A stretch of 64,000 bases of DNA, from the NCBI RefSeq assembly GCF_030864005.1, contig NZ_CP132976.1, forward strand, positions 2,232,001-2,296,000, in the 5' to 3' direction. A program made the position numbers and the translations under genes. The stretch comes from Achromobacter seleniivolatilans (lineage in GTDB: Bacteria; Pseudomonadota; Gammaproteobacteria; Burkholderiales; Burkholderiaceae_B). Shown here piece after piece: positions 27,106 to 36,648 of this stretch (positions are counted from its first letter, which is position 1; each line of letters starts with the position of its first letter). Below the pieces are notes generated by a model. That model saw only the letters and a list, made by a program, of their open reading frames with translations. It ran no database searches and was not told where the DNA came from.

Positions 27106-27399
27106 ATGCCGTTCAAAGCCCCTCTTACCCACGCCGACCTGCGGATCATCCGCGAGCGCCAGCCCTGGAATCCCGACGTGATCGCCCTGCTCTGGGAGGT
27201 CAAGCGCCTGCGCTCGGTCCTGCTGCGCGCCTATCAGTTGTCGGGCGACTTCAAACGGCCGGCCGGCATCACAGGGGAACTCTATGACGACTTCATGAAA
27301 GGCCTGCGTCTTGAACCCTGTGTGCTGGAGCGCGATGACATGACGGCGGCACTCATGGAGTCCCCCGCCAAGCTCAGAAAGGGGATGGCTCCGCGCTAG
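27106..27399 (+). CDS. Small protein of unknown function under a LexA box
   Basis: A 97-residue predicted soluble protein (MPFKAPLTHADLRIIRERQPWNPDVIALLWEVKRLRSVLLRAYQLSG...), rich in Arg and Leu, with a helical centre. No known domain is recognised. An SOS box sits directly before the ATG, implying expression on DNA damage. Its upstream neighbour on the same strand is the SRAP gene, 59 bases away. A GTG start at 27094 would lie inside the operator, so the ATG is preferred. Confidence 0.72.
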   Translation: MPFKAPLTHADLRIIRERQPWNPDVIALLWEVKRLRSVLLRAYQLSGDFKRPAGITGELYDDFMKGLRLEPCVLERDDMTAALMESPAKLRKGMAPR

Positions 27400-27466
27400 C
27401 GTCAGCATTACTGTCATATTTCATGTCCACAATTCCCGGCTTCTACAGAAAGACCGGAGTTGTAAA

Positions 27467-27895
27467 GTGCGTCAGTTTCCGCGTGGGCTTGCCCGCCAGC
27501 AAGGTTTCACCCTGATCGAGATCATGGTGGTGATTGTGATCATGGGGATTCTGGCGGCCCTGATTGTGCCCCGCGTGCTAGACCGCCCCGACCAGGCCCG
27601 GCAAGTCGCCGCGCGCCAGGACATCGCGGGCATCATGCAGGCGCTCAAACTCTACCGGCTGGACAACGGCCGCTACCCCACGACTTCGCAAGGACTGCGC
27701 GCGCTGGCTGAAAAGCCCGAAGGCGCAGCCAACTGGCGCGGCTATCTGGACAAGCTGCCCAATGATCCCTGGGGTCATCCGTATCAATACCTGAGCCCAG
27801 GCGTCAAGGGCGATATCGATGTGTTCTCGTTCGGCGCCGACAACAAGCCCGGGGGAGAAAACGGTGATGCCGACATCGGTTCCTGGGAACTCTGA
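27467..27895 (+). CDS. gspG: Type II secretion major pseudopilin
   Basis: A 142-residue pseudopilin with prepilin cleavage site QQG/FTLIEIMVVIVIMGILAALIVPRVLDRPD, including Glu at +5. The GspG hallmark C-terminal region is present (YPTTSQGLRALAEKP, LPNDPWGHPYQYLSPG, DVFSFGADNKPGGENGDADIGSW, the calcium-binding loop). The start is GTG at 27467 with GGAG seven bases upstream. It is the first gene of the gspGHIJKLMN run and forms the main shaft of the pseudopilus. Confidence 0.95.
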   Translation: MRQFPRGLARQQGFTLIEIMVVIVIMGILAALIVPRVLDRPDQARQVAARQDIAGIMQALKLYRLDNGRYPTTSQGLRALAEKPEGAANWRGYLDKLPNDPWGHPYQYLSPGVKGDIDVFSFGADNKPGGENGDADIGSWEL

Positions 27896-28355
27896 ACGCG
27901 GCTTCACGCTGGTTGAGGTGCTGGTGGTGCTGGTGATTGTGGCTATCGCGGCCAGCATGGTCAGCCTGTCCATCGGCAAGCGCGACAACGGTTTGCGCGG
28001 CGACGCGCAACGTCTGGCGGATGCCTTCACCGTGGCGCAAAGCGAAGCACGCAGCGACGGGCGGCCCATCCGCTGGCTTGCCAATGACCAGGGCTGGTCG
28101 TTTGAACGGCCGGGCCGTCTGCCGGGCATCAGCGCGCAAGACGATGCGCCCGTGCCCGCCGACCGCTTGGAGCGCGACGAGGTATTGCGCCCGCAAGCCT
28201 GGCGCGCCGCGCCTGTGCAACTAAGGCTGGACCCAGATCGTCCGCTGATATTCAACACGGAATGGGTGGCCAGCCCGATCACGCTGACCCTGCGTGCGGG
28301 CGACACCAGCGTCACCTTGCAACGCGATGCCGCGGGCCGTTATGACCTTCATTGA
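27867..28355 (+). CDS. gspH: Type II secretion minor pseudopilin
   Basis: A 162-residue protein with cleavage site ERG/FTLVEVLVVLVIVAIAASMVSLS and a beta-rich GspH-type domain (AQRLADAFTVAQSEARSDGRPIRWLANDQGWSF). The start at MPTSVPGNSERG overlaps the end of gspG; a GTG one codon earlier is possible. Known role: minor component near the pseudopilus tip. Confidence 0.9.
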   Translation: MPTSVPGNSERGFTLVEVLVVLVIVAIAASMVSLSIGKRDNGLRGDAQRLADAFTVAQSEARSDGRPIRWLANDQGWSFERPGRLPGISAQDDAPVPADRLERDEVLRPQAWRAAPVQLRLDPDRPLIFNTEWVASPITLTLRAGDTSVTLQRDAAGRYDLH

Positions 28356-28743
28356 ACCGCCCCGCGCCGCCAACCGCGAACGCGGCTTCACGCTGATCGA
28401 AGTGTTGGTGGCCTTGGCCATCATCGCCGTGGCGATGGCCGCTGCCCTGCGCGCCACCGGCGTCATGGCGGCCAACAACCGCGCTTTGGAAGACAAGACG
28501 CTGGCGCTGCTCGCTGCGCAAAACGCGCTGACGCAATTACGGCTGGAACAGACCCTGCCGCGCGCGGGCACGCAGACCGTGCCCTGCCCGCAAGGGGGCC
28601 GCGCGCTGCAATGCGAATTGGTCTTTACGAATTCAATGAACCGCAGCTTCCGGCAGGTTACGGTGAACGTCCACGACTCGGCCTCGGCACGCCCTGACGC
28701 GGTGTTGTTGCAGCTGGACGGCCTGTTGGCCACCTTGCGATAA
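28342..28743 (+). CDS. gspI: Type II secretion minor pseudopilin
   Basis: A 133-residue protein with cleavage site ERG/FTLIEVLVALAIIAVAMAAALRATG and the GspI-like NNRALEDKTLALLAAQNALTQLRLEQ helix. It overlaps the end of gspH by 14 bases. GspI nucleates the tip complex with GspJ and GspK in known systems. Confidence 0.9.
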   Translation: MTFIEPPRAANRERGFTLIEVLVALAIIAVAMAAALRATGVMAANNRALEDKTLALLAAQNALTQLRLEQTLPRAGTQTVPCPQGGRALQCELVFTNSMNRSFRQVTVNVHDSASARPDAVLLQLDGLLATLR

Positions 28744-28745
28744 CG

Positions 28746-29372
28746 ATGCGCCGCCGCTCCACTTCTACCGCCACACCTGCCGGTGCCCAAGCCGGCTTCA
28801 CCTTGATTGAGGTGCTGGTGGCCTTGGCGCTGATGGCGCTGGTCAGTCTGATGGCCTGGCGCGGCCTGGACAGCGTGTCCAGCGCGCGCGACTGGATTGA
28901 ACAGCAGGCCGACGACACCGACGCCATCGTCCGCACCCTGGGCCAGATGGCGCGAGATGTGGAGCTGTCATATACCGGCCCCAGCTTTGATGCAGCGGGC
29001 AAGGACGATCTGACCTTTACCAGCGGCCTGCGGCTATTGCGCCGGGCAAGCGGCGGCCAAACATTGGAACTGTTGCGGCCGGACCCCGACGGCAACGGAC
29101 TGTGGCAGCGTGTGCACTGGCAGGTGCGTGCGGATGGCTTATGGCGCGCCACCGGACCCGCGGCTGCGCAGAGCCCTTTGCCCGCCGCCGTCGACGGCGC
29201 GCTGCTGCTGGCAGGCGTGCGATCACTGAAGCTGCGCGCCTGGGTGCCGGGCATTGGCTGGGTAGATGCAAACAGCAGCTTCGCCGCCACGCCCACCGGC
29301 ATTGAAATCACCTTGGAACGCGGCGCTGCCAGCGCGCCGCAGCGCTACGTGCGCGTGCTGGAGTTGCCATGA
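28746..29372 (+). CDS. gspJ: Type II secretion minor pseudopilin
   Basis: A 208-residue protein with cleavage site QAG/FTLIEVLVALALMALVSLMAWRGLDSV, followed by the GspJ-type region (QMARDVELSYTG, LTFTSGLRLLRRASGG, LLAGVRSLKLRAWVPGIGW). It starts two bases after gspI and overlaps gspK by four bases (ATGA). Confidence 0.92.
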   Translation: MRRRSTSTATPAGAQAGFTLIEVLVALALMALVSLMAWRGLDSVSSARDWIEQQADDTDAIVRTLGQMARDVELSYTGPSFDAAGKDDLTFTSGLRLLRRASGGQTLELLRPDPDGNGLWQRVHWQVRADGLWRATGPAAAQSPLPAAVDGALLLAGVRSLKLRAWVPGIGWVDANSSFAATPTGIEITLERGAASAPQRYVRVLELP

Positions 29373-30319
29373 CGCAAGCCCGCAATCAGGAACGGGGCGC
29401 TGCGGTCATCAGCGCGCTCATCATCGTGGCCATCGTCGCGGCGCTCACGACCAGCCTGTTCCAGCGTCAGACCGCGAGTACCCGCCGCGTGGAAAATGAA
29501 ATGGCCCGGGTGCAGGCCCGCGTGATGCTGGCGGGCGGTATCGACTGGGCGCGTCTGGTGGTGCGCGATCACGGCCGGCGTGAAACCACGACACGCGGCG
29601 ACCAAATCTGGGCCACACCGGTGCTGGATACCCGTATCGAGCGGCCAGGCGACGACCGCGTCGCCGTGTTCTCGGGCCGGGTCGAAGACGAACAAGGCAA
29701 GTACAACCTGAGCAATCTGGCACGCAATGGCGTGCCGCAACCTGAACAAGAGCGCGTGTTGCGCCGTTTGCTGAACACGCTGCAACTGCCAGATACGCTG
29801 GCCATACGCATCGTGGACATCATCGCCATGGCCCAGCCGCCCGCGCTGCCCGCCGACGCCCCGGCGGCGCCCAACGGGCAGCCCGCAGCCACGCCCGACG
29901 CGCGCGCGCCACTGCCTCGCGGCGTGGACGAAATTGCTGCATTGCTGGCATTGGAACCGCCCGTGCGAAATGCGCTGCGACGCACGATGACCGTGTTGCC
30001 TGCCGCCACCAGTGTCAACGTCAATACCGCGCCCGCTGAAGTCATCGCTGCACTGGTGCCCGGCTTGTCGATCAGCCAGGCGCGTTCCATCACGGGCGAA
30101 CGCGACCGCGGCAACTGGTTCAACAATGCGGGCGACTTTGCCAACCGGCTGGCGGGCACCGGCGTGGAAGGCCCCGCGCCCTCTGTCACCACCGCCAGCG
30201 GCTGGTTCCTGGCAAGCGGCACCGTCGTCTACGAACGGGCACGCGTATCCATGCAAGCCCTGGTGCGCAGCGCCCCGCCCGCGGCGCCCGACACAATCTG
30301 GACTAGAGAAATCCCTTGA
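29369..30319 (+). CDS. gspK: Type II secretion minor pseudopilin K
   Basis: A 316-residue protein with N-terminus NQERG/AAVISALIIVAIVAALTTSLF; Glu at +5 is absent, as is normal for GspK at the pilus tip. The large alpha domain with helix-hairpin-helix-like repeats is present (DEQGKYNLSNLA, LPAATSVNVNTAPAEVIAALVPGLSISQARSI). A Pro/Ala-rich insertion (about 154-180) interrupts it. The start is coupled to gspJ. Confidence 0.92.
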   Translation: MTQARNQERGAAVISALIIVAIVAALTTSLFQRQTASTRRVENEMARVQARVMLAGGIDWARLVVRDHGRRETTTRGDQIWATPVLDTRIERPGDDRVAVFSGRVEDEQGKYNLSNLARNGVPQPEQERVLRRLLNTLQLPDTLAIRIVDIIAMAQPPALPADAPAAPNGQPAATPDARAPLPRGVDEIAALLALEPPVRNALRRTMTVLPAATSVNVNTAPAEVIAALVPGLSISQARSITGERDRGNWFNNAGDFANRLAGTGVEGPAPSVTTASGWFLASGTVVYERARVSMQALVRSAPPAAPDTIWTREIP

Positions 30320-31323
30320 AAAACACCCTGCGCATCGCGCTTCCTGCGCTGGACGAATTCAGTACCGATTCGCCCTTGGCCTATGCCTGGTTCGACCGGC
30401 GCGGCCGCTGCACTCAGCAAGGCGAACTAACGCTACGCGCCATGGGCAATGCCTATCCGCAAGCCGCTTGCGAAGCCGTATTGCATCCTGCCGACGTCAT
30501 TGCCACGACCGTGCAGATTCCCGCCGTAGCCCGCGCACGCTTTGCCGCCGCAGTACACAGTGCGCTGGAACCCCTGGTATTGAGCGATCTGAGCACGCTG
30601 GCCATCGGGCACGGGCCACGCCGCCCCGACGGCTCGGTCGCGCTGGCATGGTCACCCCGTGAACCCGTGCGCCGCGCCTGGAGCTTGTTAAGCGCGCAAA
30701 ACCTGCGCGTGCATGCGTTGATCGCGCCGCAAACGCTGGCAGCTGAATCCTCCACTTCAGCACTACCAACCCCATTACGCGATCCTGCCGACCCGCGCTG
30801 GCAGGCGCCGTCGCCTTCATGGTCGCTGGCCATGCCCCAGCTTGCGCCCGCCCGCGTGTCGCGCTGGCGGCCGGTCTGGCGTTGGGGCACGGCGGCGGCG
30901 CTTGTCTGGATAGCGGGCTTGAATATTCATGCCTCGCAACTGCGGGCCGAAGCCGACGCGCTGCGTAACGGCATGCGCCAACAGGTGTTGACAGCGTTTC
31001 CCGACCTGCCCGTGGTGCTGGACCCCGTGCGTCAGGCGCAACAGGGCTTGGATGAGCTAGCAGCCAATCGCGGCGCGGCGAACGCGGCTGATTTTCTGCC
31101 TTTGGCGCGCGCCGCTGCCCAGACGCTGCCCTTTGCCGCCGACAAGGTGGCACGCCTGACTTACGCCGATCAAGCACTGACCTTGCAGCTGGCCGACGCT
31201 GGCGAAAACTCGCAACGCGTCGCCGAAACCCCCGCGCTGATCCAACAAGCGGCCGCATTGGGCTTGAAGCTGGAGCGCGGCGACACCGATAACACCTGGC
31301 GCATCCTGCGCAAGCAACCATGA
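30316..31323 (+). CDS. gspL: Type II secretion inner-membrane protein L
   Basis: A 335-residue GspL with a cytoplasmic actin-like domain (about 1-185), one span (WGTAAALVWIAGLNIHA, about 194-212) and a periplasmic ferredoxin-like end. It starts with TTG at 30316, overlapping the gspK stop by four bases. Known role: anchoring the GspE ATPase to the membrane and binding GspM. Confidence 0.87.
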   Translation: MKNTLRIALPALDEFSTDSPLAYAWFDRRGRCTQQGELTLRAMGNAYPQAACEAVLHPADVIATTVQIPAVARARFAAAVHSALEPLVLSDLSTLAIGHGPRRPDGSVALAWSPREPVRRAWSLLSAQNLRVHALIAPQTLAAESSTSALPTPLRDPADPRWQAPSPSWSLAMPQLAPARVSRWRPVWRWGTAAALVWIAGLNIHASQLRAEADALRNGMRQQVLTAFPDLPVVLDPVRQAQQGLDELAANRGAANAADFLPLARAAAQTLPFAADKVARLTYADQALTLQLADAGENSQRVAETPALIQQAAALGLKLERGDTDNTWRILRKQP

Positions 31324-31907
31324 TCCCGTTTCAACGTCTGCATGCCGCCTGGCACTCCGTCCGCAAACCTCTGGACCCCGCACTCACGCGCGCCCGTCAG
31401 CGCTTCCTGGCCCTGGCCCCGCGCGAACGCCGGCTGGTGACCGGTGCCGCCCTGCTGCTGGGCGCTGCAATCGTATTCCTCGGCCTGATCGAACCGCCTT
31501 TGAATGCCATGCGCAAAGCACAAGCTGAATTACCGGCGCTGCGCGGCCAAGCCGCAACCGTGGCGGACCTGACGGCACAAGCCCGAGCGATGCGCCACCG
31601 GTCTGCCGCCCCAGCCACCACGCTGCCCGCAACCGCAGAACTCAGCGCCAGTCTGGAACGCGCAGGCTTGCCCGCCGCTCAGTGGAGCTTAGGCCAGCCT
31701 GAAACTGGCGCGGGCGTTGAACTGACGCTGAATCAAGCGGCATCATCCGCGCTGCTGCGCTGGCTGGACGCAGCAGGCCGCGACTGGGGACTGGTTATTC
31801 GCAGCGTGGAACTGACGCGCGCCGCGAACGTCAATGGCCGGCCATTGCCCGGACTGGTCAATGGTCATGTCACGCTGGCATTGCCGGACACGGCGGGAAA
31901 CCGCTGA
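31320..31907 (+). CDS. gspM: Type II secretion inner-membrane protein M
   Basis: A 195-residue protein with the typical GspM start (ALAPRERRLVTGAALLLGAAIVFLGLIEPP: basic stretch then single span), a coiled-coil (about 68-95) and a small periplasmic domain. Its start overlaps the gspL stop by four bases and its stop overlaps gspN by one. It partners GspL. Confidence 0.87.
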   Translation: MIPFQRLHAAWHSVRKPLDPALTRARQRFLALAPRERRLVTGAALLLGAAIVFLGLIEPPLNAMRKAQAELPALRGQAATVADLTAQARAMRHRSAAPATTLPATAELSASLERAGLPAAQWSLGQPETGAGVELTLNQAASSALLRWLDAAGRDWGLVIRSVELTRAANVNGRPLPGLVNGHVTLALPDTAGNR

Positions 31908-32665
31908 TGTCTGTGTTCCGAATCAACAAGCGATCCGCAGCGCTGCTGACTGCGGGCGTCTTCTGTGCCATTGCCGCAGGCGTTTGCGTGCTGCCCGCAA
32001 GTTGGCTGCTGGTCATGTTGCCCGGCAAGTCTCCCGTCACGCTGGCGGATGCCAGCGGCACCCTCTGGCACGGCAGCGCGTGGGTCGCGCTGGGTCCGCC
32101 CGGCGCGCAACGCGTATTGCCGCAAGCCGTGCAATGGCAATGGCGCTGGGATGCCATGGCGCTTGATATCTCGCACCCCTGGCTGCAAGGGCCGTTGCGC
32201 GCCCGCGTGGGATGGGGTGGCCTGTCGATTCCCGCGCAGTCGCTGCGCGTGCCTGCAACGGTCCTGCCTGCGCTGGGCGCGCCATGGAATACGATCGCGC
32301 CCGAAGGCATGCTGGAAATCAGCTGGCAGGCGTTACGTCTGGGCGGCGATCTTCCGGCTGGTCCGGTGGCCGATCTGCGCTGGCGCAATGCCAGCACCGC
32401 GTTGTCTTCGGTCGCGCCGATCGGGACCTATCTGCTGCGGGTGCAAGGCACAGGCAAGCCGGGCGCGACACTCACTCTCAGCACCGAAAGCGGCTTGTTG
32501 ACCGTCACGGGCCAAGGCAGCGTCAATGCGCGCGGCATGAATTTCCAGGGACAGGCTACCTACGCGCCAGCGGCCACTGTGGCCGACCGTGCGGCACTGG
32601 ACGGACTGTTGTCGACCTTGGGCCGCCGCTCGGACGACACCGTGGTCTTTGGCACCGGCAAGTAA
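31907..32665 (+). CDS. gspN: Type II secretion protein N
   Basis: A 252-residue protein with one N-terminal span (LLTAGVFCAIAAGVCVLPASWLLVML) and the GspN periplasmic region (SGTLWHGSAWVALGPPGAQRVLPQAVQWQWRWDAMALDISHPWLQG). GspN is an accessory component, missing from many T2SS. It is the last gene of the plus-strand gsp run and converges on gspE with 7 bases between. Confidence 0.87.
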   Translation: MSVFRINKRSAALLTAGVFCAIAAGVCVLPASWLLVMLPGKSPVTLADASGTLWHGSAWVALGPPGAQRVLPQAVQWQWRWDAMALDISHPWLQGPLRARVGWGGLSIPAQSLRVPATVLPALGAPWNTIAPEGMLEISWQALRLGGDLPAGPVADLRWRNASTALSSVAPIGTYLLRVQGTGKPGATLTLSTESGLLTVTGQGSVNARGMNFQGQATYAPAATVADRAALDGLLSTLGRRSDDTVVFGTGK

Positions 32666-32672
32666 TACGGGC

Positions 32673-34100
32673 CTAAGCGTCGCGCGTGACCCGCACGATT
32701 TCCTCGGGCGAGGTCTGACCGCCTTCGACCCAGCGCTGGCCATCCTGTCGCATGGTCCGCATGCCGCTGGCGGTGGCCGCCTGGCGTAGTTCGCGCTCGT
32801 CACGGCCTTCGTGAATCAATCTGCGGGCTTCGTCGTCCACGGTAAACAGTTCGTGGATACCTGAGCGGCCGCTGTAGCCGGTGTGATTGCAGGCGGCGCA
32901 ACCGACAGGATGAAAGACGCGCACGCCGTCCTGCATGGACGGCTTCTTGCATTCCGGACACAGCTTGCGCACCAGCCGTTGAGCCAACACGCCCAGCAAG
33001 GAAGATGCCAGCAGGAAAGGCTCCACGCCCATATCGGTCAGACGCGTCACGGCGGACACTGCATCATTGGTGTGCAGCGTGGCCAGCACCAGATGGCCCG
33101 TCAGCGACGCCTGCACAGCGATCTGCGCGGTCTCCAGATCCCGGATTTCGCCGATCATGATCACGTCAGGGTCTTGCCGCAGAATCGCTCGCAAGGCCAG
33201 CGCAAAACTCATGTCGATCTTGGCGTTGACCTGCGTCTGGCTGATGCCAGACAGGTCGTATTCAATGGGGTCTTCGACGGTCAGGATATTGCAGGTGGAC
33301 GCATCCAGACGGCTCAATGCCGCGTACAGCGTCGTAGTCTTGCCGCTACCGGTCGGTCCCGTCACCAGCACGATGCCGTGCGGTTGACGAATCAGGCGAT
33401 CCAGCTGCGTGAGCACGCCAGCGCTCATCCCCAGACGTTCCAGCTGCAAGCGGCCCGCCTCTTTGTCCAGCAAACGCAATACGGCGCGTTCGCCATGCCC
33501 CGTGGGCAGGGTCGATACCCGCACGTCAATCGGCCGCCCGCCCACGCGCAAGGCGATACGCCCGTCTTGCGGCAGCCGTTTTTCCGCGATGTCCAGGTGG
33601 GCCATGATCTTGATGCGGGAAATCAGCGCGGCGTGCAACGCCTTGCGCGGCGACACCACATCGCGCAGCGTGCCGTCAACGCGGTAGCGCACAACGGAAT
33701 GCGTCTCGAACGGCTCGATGTGGATATCGCTGGCGCCGTCACGCGCCGCTTGCGAAAACAACGCATTGATCATGCGGATCACCGGTGCGCCGTCCTGCGC
33801 TTCCAGCAAGTCTGCCACTTCGGGCATGTCTTGCAGCAAACGATCCAGATCGATCTCGTTTTCCGCCACCCCCATGACCGACGCCGCATCCTCGGAATGG
33901 CTGTAGGCGGCGGTCAGCAGCGTTTCCAGCGCATCGTCGTCCACATGCGCCATCGCAATATCGCCATGGCAGCGGCGGATCTCGCGCACCGCCCAGTCGG
34001 GCGTGCGCGGGCTGACCGTCAACTGCGCCTGCCCCGAACGCAGCGACAAGACGGCGCGTTGAGTGCGTGCCCAGGCGTAGGGCAAGGGGTGCGCGCTCAT
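32673..34100 (-). CDS. gspE: Type II secretion ATPase
   Basis: A 475-residue secretion ATPase. It has Walker [11 protein letters not shown], Asp box ([19 protein letters not shown]), Walker [23 protein letters not shown], the His box (LATLHTNDA) and the tetracysteine zinc motif (CPECKK...[12 protein letters not shown]). The N-terminal domain that binds GspL is present. It lies downstream of gspD with a four-base overlap. It powers pseudopilus assembly from the cytoplasmic face. Confidence 0.95.
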   Translation of the reverse strand: MSAHPLPYAWARTQRAVLSLRSGQAQLTVSPRTPDWAVREIRRCHGDIAMAHVDDDALETLLTAAYSHSEDAASVMGVAENEIDLDRLLQDMPEVADLLEAQDGAPVIRMINALFSQAARDGASDIHIEPFETHSVVRYRVDGTLRDVVSPRKALHAALISRIKIMAHLDIAEKRLPQDGRIALRVGGRPIDVRVSTLPTGHGERAVLRLLDKEAGRLQLERLGMSAGVLTQLDRLIRQPHGIVLVTGPTGSGKTTTLYAALSRLDASTCNILTVEDPIEYDLSGISQTQVNAKIDMSFALALRAILRQDPDVIMIGEIRDLETAQIAVQASLTGHLVLATLHTNDAVSAVTRLTDMGVEPFLLASSLLGVLAQRLVRKLCPECKKPSMQDGVRVFHPVGCAACNHTGYSGRSGIHELFTVDDEARRLIHEGRDERELRQAATASGMRTMRQDGQRWVEGGQTSPEEIVRVTRDA

Positions 34101-36472
34101 AGCAGCGACTCGGGGTCCACCGCCACGCTCGACATCAGCGCCTGGTTCACCCGTATCGGCGACGACACATCGCGACCAAGCTGCGTGCCCGGATACTGCC
34201 GCACCGCGAAAGATTCGACGGTGACGGGCGCCGGGCGGCGCATTGTGGCCTCCAGCTGATCCGGCCGCATGTCGTAGGCATTGTTGGACACGGACGGCGC
34301 CGAGCCCGGCGGCGGCAGCATGGGCGCCTGCATATCGGGCAACGCCCAGTGTTCGCCCGGCTGCGCAACGCCTTGAGCCCGGCGCATGTAGTCGTAGCGG
34401 TCCATCGTGACGCTGGCGCTGCGCCGCGCATCACGCACAACGTAGGGGCGCAGGAACACCATCAGGTTGGTCTTGGTGCGTTTGCGCGTGTCGTAACGGA
34501 ACAGTGAACCAATCACGGGCAGCGAACCCAGGCCCGGCACACTATTGGAGGTCAGCGATACGTTGTCTTCAATCAAGCCGCCCAGCACAATGATCTGGCC
34601 GTCATCGACCAGCACACTGGTATCGATGGCACGCTTGTTCGTCACAATGCCCGTCGTGGGCGTGGAGCGGCTTTCGTCGATGCTGCTGACTTCCTGATAG
34701 ATGTCCAGCTTTACGGCTCCGCCTTCCGAGATCTGCGGACGTATGTTCAGTTTCAGACCCACGTCCTCGCGTTCAATCGTCTGGAACGGATTCGAGCTGC
34801 CGTTGCTGCCAGAGGTCACATACTGACCCGTCACAAAGGGCACGGTCTTGCCAACAAGAATGCTGGCTGACTGGTTGTCCAGCGTCAGCAGATTTGGCGT
34901 GGACAGAATATTGGCCTCGCCGGTGTTCTGCATGGCGCGGGCCAACACGCCCAGATTGATGACCTTATTGCCCAGCACATCGACCGTGCCCTTGACCACG
35001 CCCAGACTCAAGCCGCCGCCCAAGGCATCAATGGACGTAGGCCCATTACCGGTAATGCCGCTGCCGCCAAGGTTGGTGCCGCCGATGAAGCTCGTGCCGC
35101 CGCTGTTGATATTGCCTGCGCCCGTCATCCACTGGATGCCGAATTCCGCAGCCTTCGCCTCGCTGACTTCGACGATCAGGCTTTCGACCAGCACCTGCGC
35201 ACGGCGCTGATCCAGCTGGTCAATCACTTCGCGCAGGCTTCGATACAAGGGTTCCGGCGCAGAAATAATCAGCGAGTTGGTCGCCGGATCGGCCTGCACG
35301 GTAGCGCCGCCCGCCGAATACGACACGGCCTGCGAATTATTGTCTTCACGAGCAATGCGTTCCTGCTCGCCCGACAAGCCGCCCTTGGATGAGCCCAATT
35401 GGCTGGACATGCCCTGCCCTGTCTGGCCGCCATTATTCGCCGACGAGTTCTGCGCACGTCCGCCATTTTGCGAGGTACCGCCACTGGTGGCTCCCGCGCC
35501 CGCGTTCGTGCCCGGCGCGGAATTCGCCTGGCCCGACAACAACCCGCCCAGCACTTCCGCAATGCGCGTGGCTTGCGCATTGCGCATGTACACCACGTGC
35601 AGATTGCCCGCACGGTTCTGCTGCGCATCCAGCTTTTGAATCAGGTCACGCGCCAGCCGCGTGCGCGCCGGGCTGCCGGAACGCACCAGCACGCTGTTGC
35701 TGCGCGGATCGGCCACGACAGCGATGCGCTGCGTAGGGTCGCTGCTTTGCGTGTCCAGCAACTGCGAGGCCAGGATGGCGATGTCGGTGGCAATGCCTGA
35801 TTGCACCGGCACCACATCTGTGTCGATGGAGCTGGGCACATCGATGCGGGCGATGACTTGCGCAATCCGTTCCAGGTTATCGGCGTAGTCGGTCACCACC
35901 AGCGTGTTGTTGCCGGGGTAGGCATTGATGGGATTGTTCGGCGGCACCATGGGGCGCAGCACCGGCACCAGGTTCGCGGCGTTCTCGTACTTGAGCGGAA
36001 ATACGCGAGTCAGCATTTCACCGCTGCTGCCGCCGCTCTTGGCAAACGCCGACACGGGCACCGGCCCGCGGGCCGCCCCGCCCACCGCCGTACTGGCGGG
36101 AGCACGCGAGCTGCCAACCACAGCGCTGCCTTGCAGCTTGGCATCGGCTTCAGGCACCACCCGCGTCACGCCATCGACATCGACGATTGCAAAGCCCTGC
36201 AAACGCAGCGCGCCGGTCAGCATGGCCAGCGCCTGTCCGCCGTCTACCGGCCGGTCCGACACCAGCGTGAGTTTGCCCTTGACGCGAGGGTCCACCAAGA
36301 AGTTGCGCTGCGTGAACAGAGACAGCGCACGCAAGACGGCGGGGATATCGGTGTCGACGAAATTCAGGCTGACGCGAGAGTCTGCCTGTTGAGCATGAGC
36401 CGTGCTGGCTGCGGGTCCGAGTTGGCTTGCCGCAAGCAGGATTGCAAGGCTGAATTGCGCGATGTGACGCAT
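34097..36472 (-). CDS. gspD: Type II secretion outer-membrane secretin
   Basis: A 791-residue secretin from [28 protein letters not shown] (signal peptide). N0 domain [30 protein letters not shown]1-N3 repeats, then the secretin channel domain ([67 protein letters not shown]). N3 has a Ser/Gly/Asn/Gln-rich insertion of about 50 residues ([16 protein letters not shown] onwards), and the C-terminus extends about 100 residues past the channel. The frame opens at 36562, but the Met at 36472 begins the signal peptide. The start is divergent from gspF. Confidence 0.95.
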   Translation of the reverse strand: MRHIAQFSLAILLAASQLGPAASTAHAQQADSRVSLNFVDTDIPAVLRALSLFTQRNFLVDPRVKGKLTLVSDRPVDGGQALAMLTGALRLQGFAIVDVDGVTRVVPEADAKLQGSAVVGSSRAPASTAVGGAARGPVPVSAFAKSGGSSGEMLTRVFPLKYENAANLVPVLRPMVPPNNPINAYPGNNTLVVTDYADNLERIAQVIARIDVPSSIDTDVVPVQSGIATDIAILASQLLDTQSSDPTQRIAVVADPRSNSVLVRSGSPARTRLARDLIQKLDAQQNRAGNLHVVYMRNAQATRIAEVLGGLLSGQANSAPGTNAGAGATSGGTSQNGGRAQNSSANNGGQTGQGMSSQLGSSKGGLSGEQERIAREDNNSQAVSYSAGGATVQADPATNSLIISAPEPLYRSLREVIDQLDQRRAQVLVESLIVEVSEAKAAEFGIQWMTGAGNINSGGTSFIGGTNLGGSGITGNGPTSIDALGGGLSLGVVKGTVDVLGNKVINLGVLARAMQNTGEANILSTPNLLTLDNQSASILVGKTVPFVTGQYVTSGSNGSSNPFQTIEREDVGLKLNIRPQISEGGAVKLDIYQEVSSIDESRSTPTTGIVTNKRAIDTSVLVDDGQIIVLGGLIEDNVSLTSNSVPGLGSLPVIGSLFRYDTRKRTKTNLMVFLRPYVVRDARRSASVTMDRYDYMRRAQGVAQPGEHWALPDMQAPMLPPPGSAPSVSNNAYDMRPDQLEATMRRPAPVTVESFAVRQYPGTQLGRDVSSPIRVNQALMSSVAVDPESLL

Positions 36473-36648
36473 GACGAGATAGATGCCTGAGACGTGAAAT
36501 CGTGTGAAAAAACGTGAAAGCGCGTCGGAGTATACGGGGTGACAGTGCAACACTACGGTCATAATTGGAAGGCAAGGTGACGGGCTGGAAACCCTTTAAA
36601 TTCGGGGCTTGGCACGTTTCATTTCGCGCGCAGCCCCTCATCGCCACC

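Noticed and set aside
32883..34259. A 458-codon open frame on the plus strand
   Set aside because: It is antisense to gspE, whose Walker and zinc motifs are intact.
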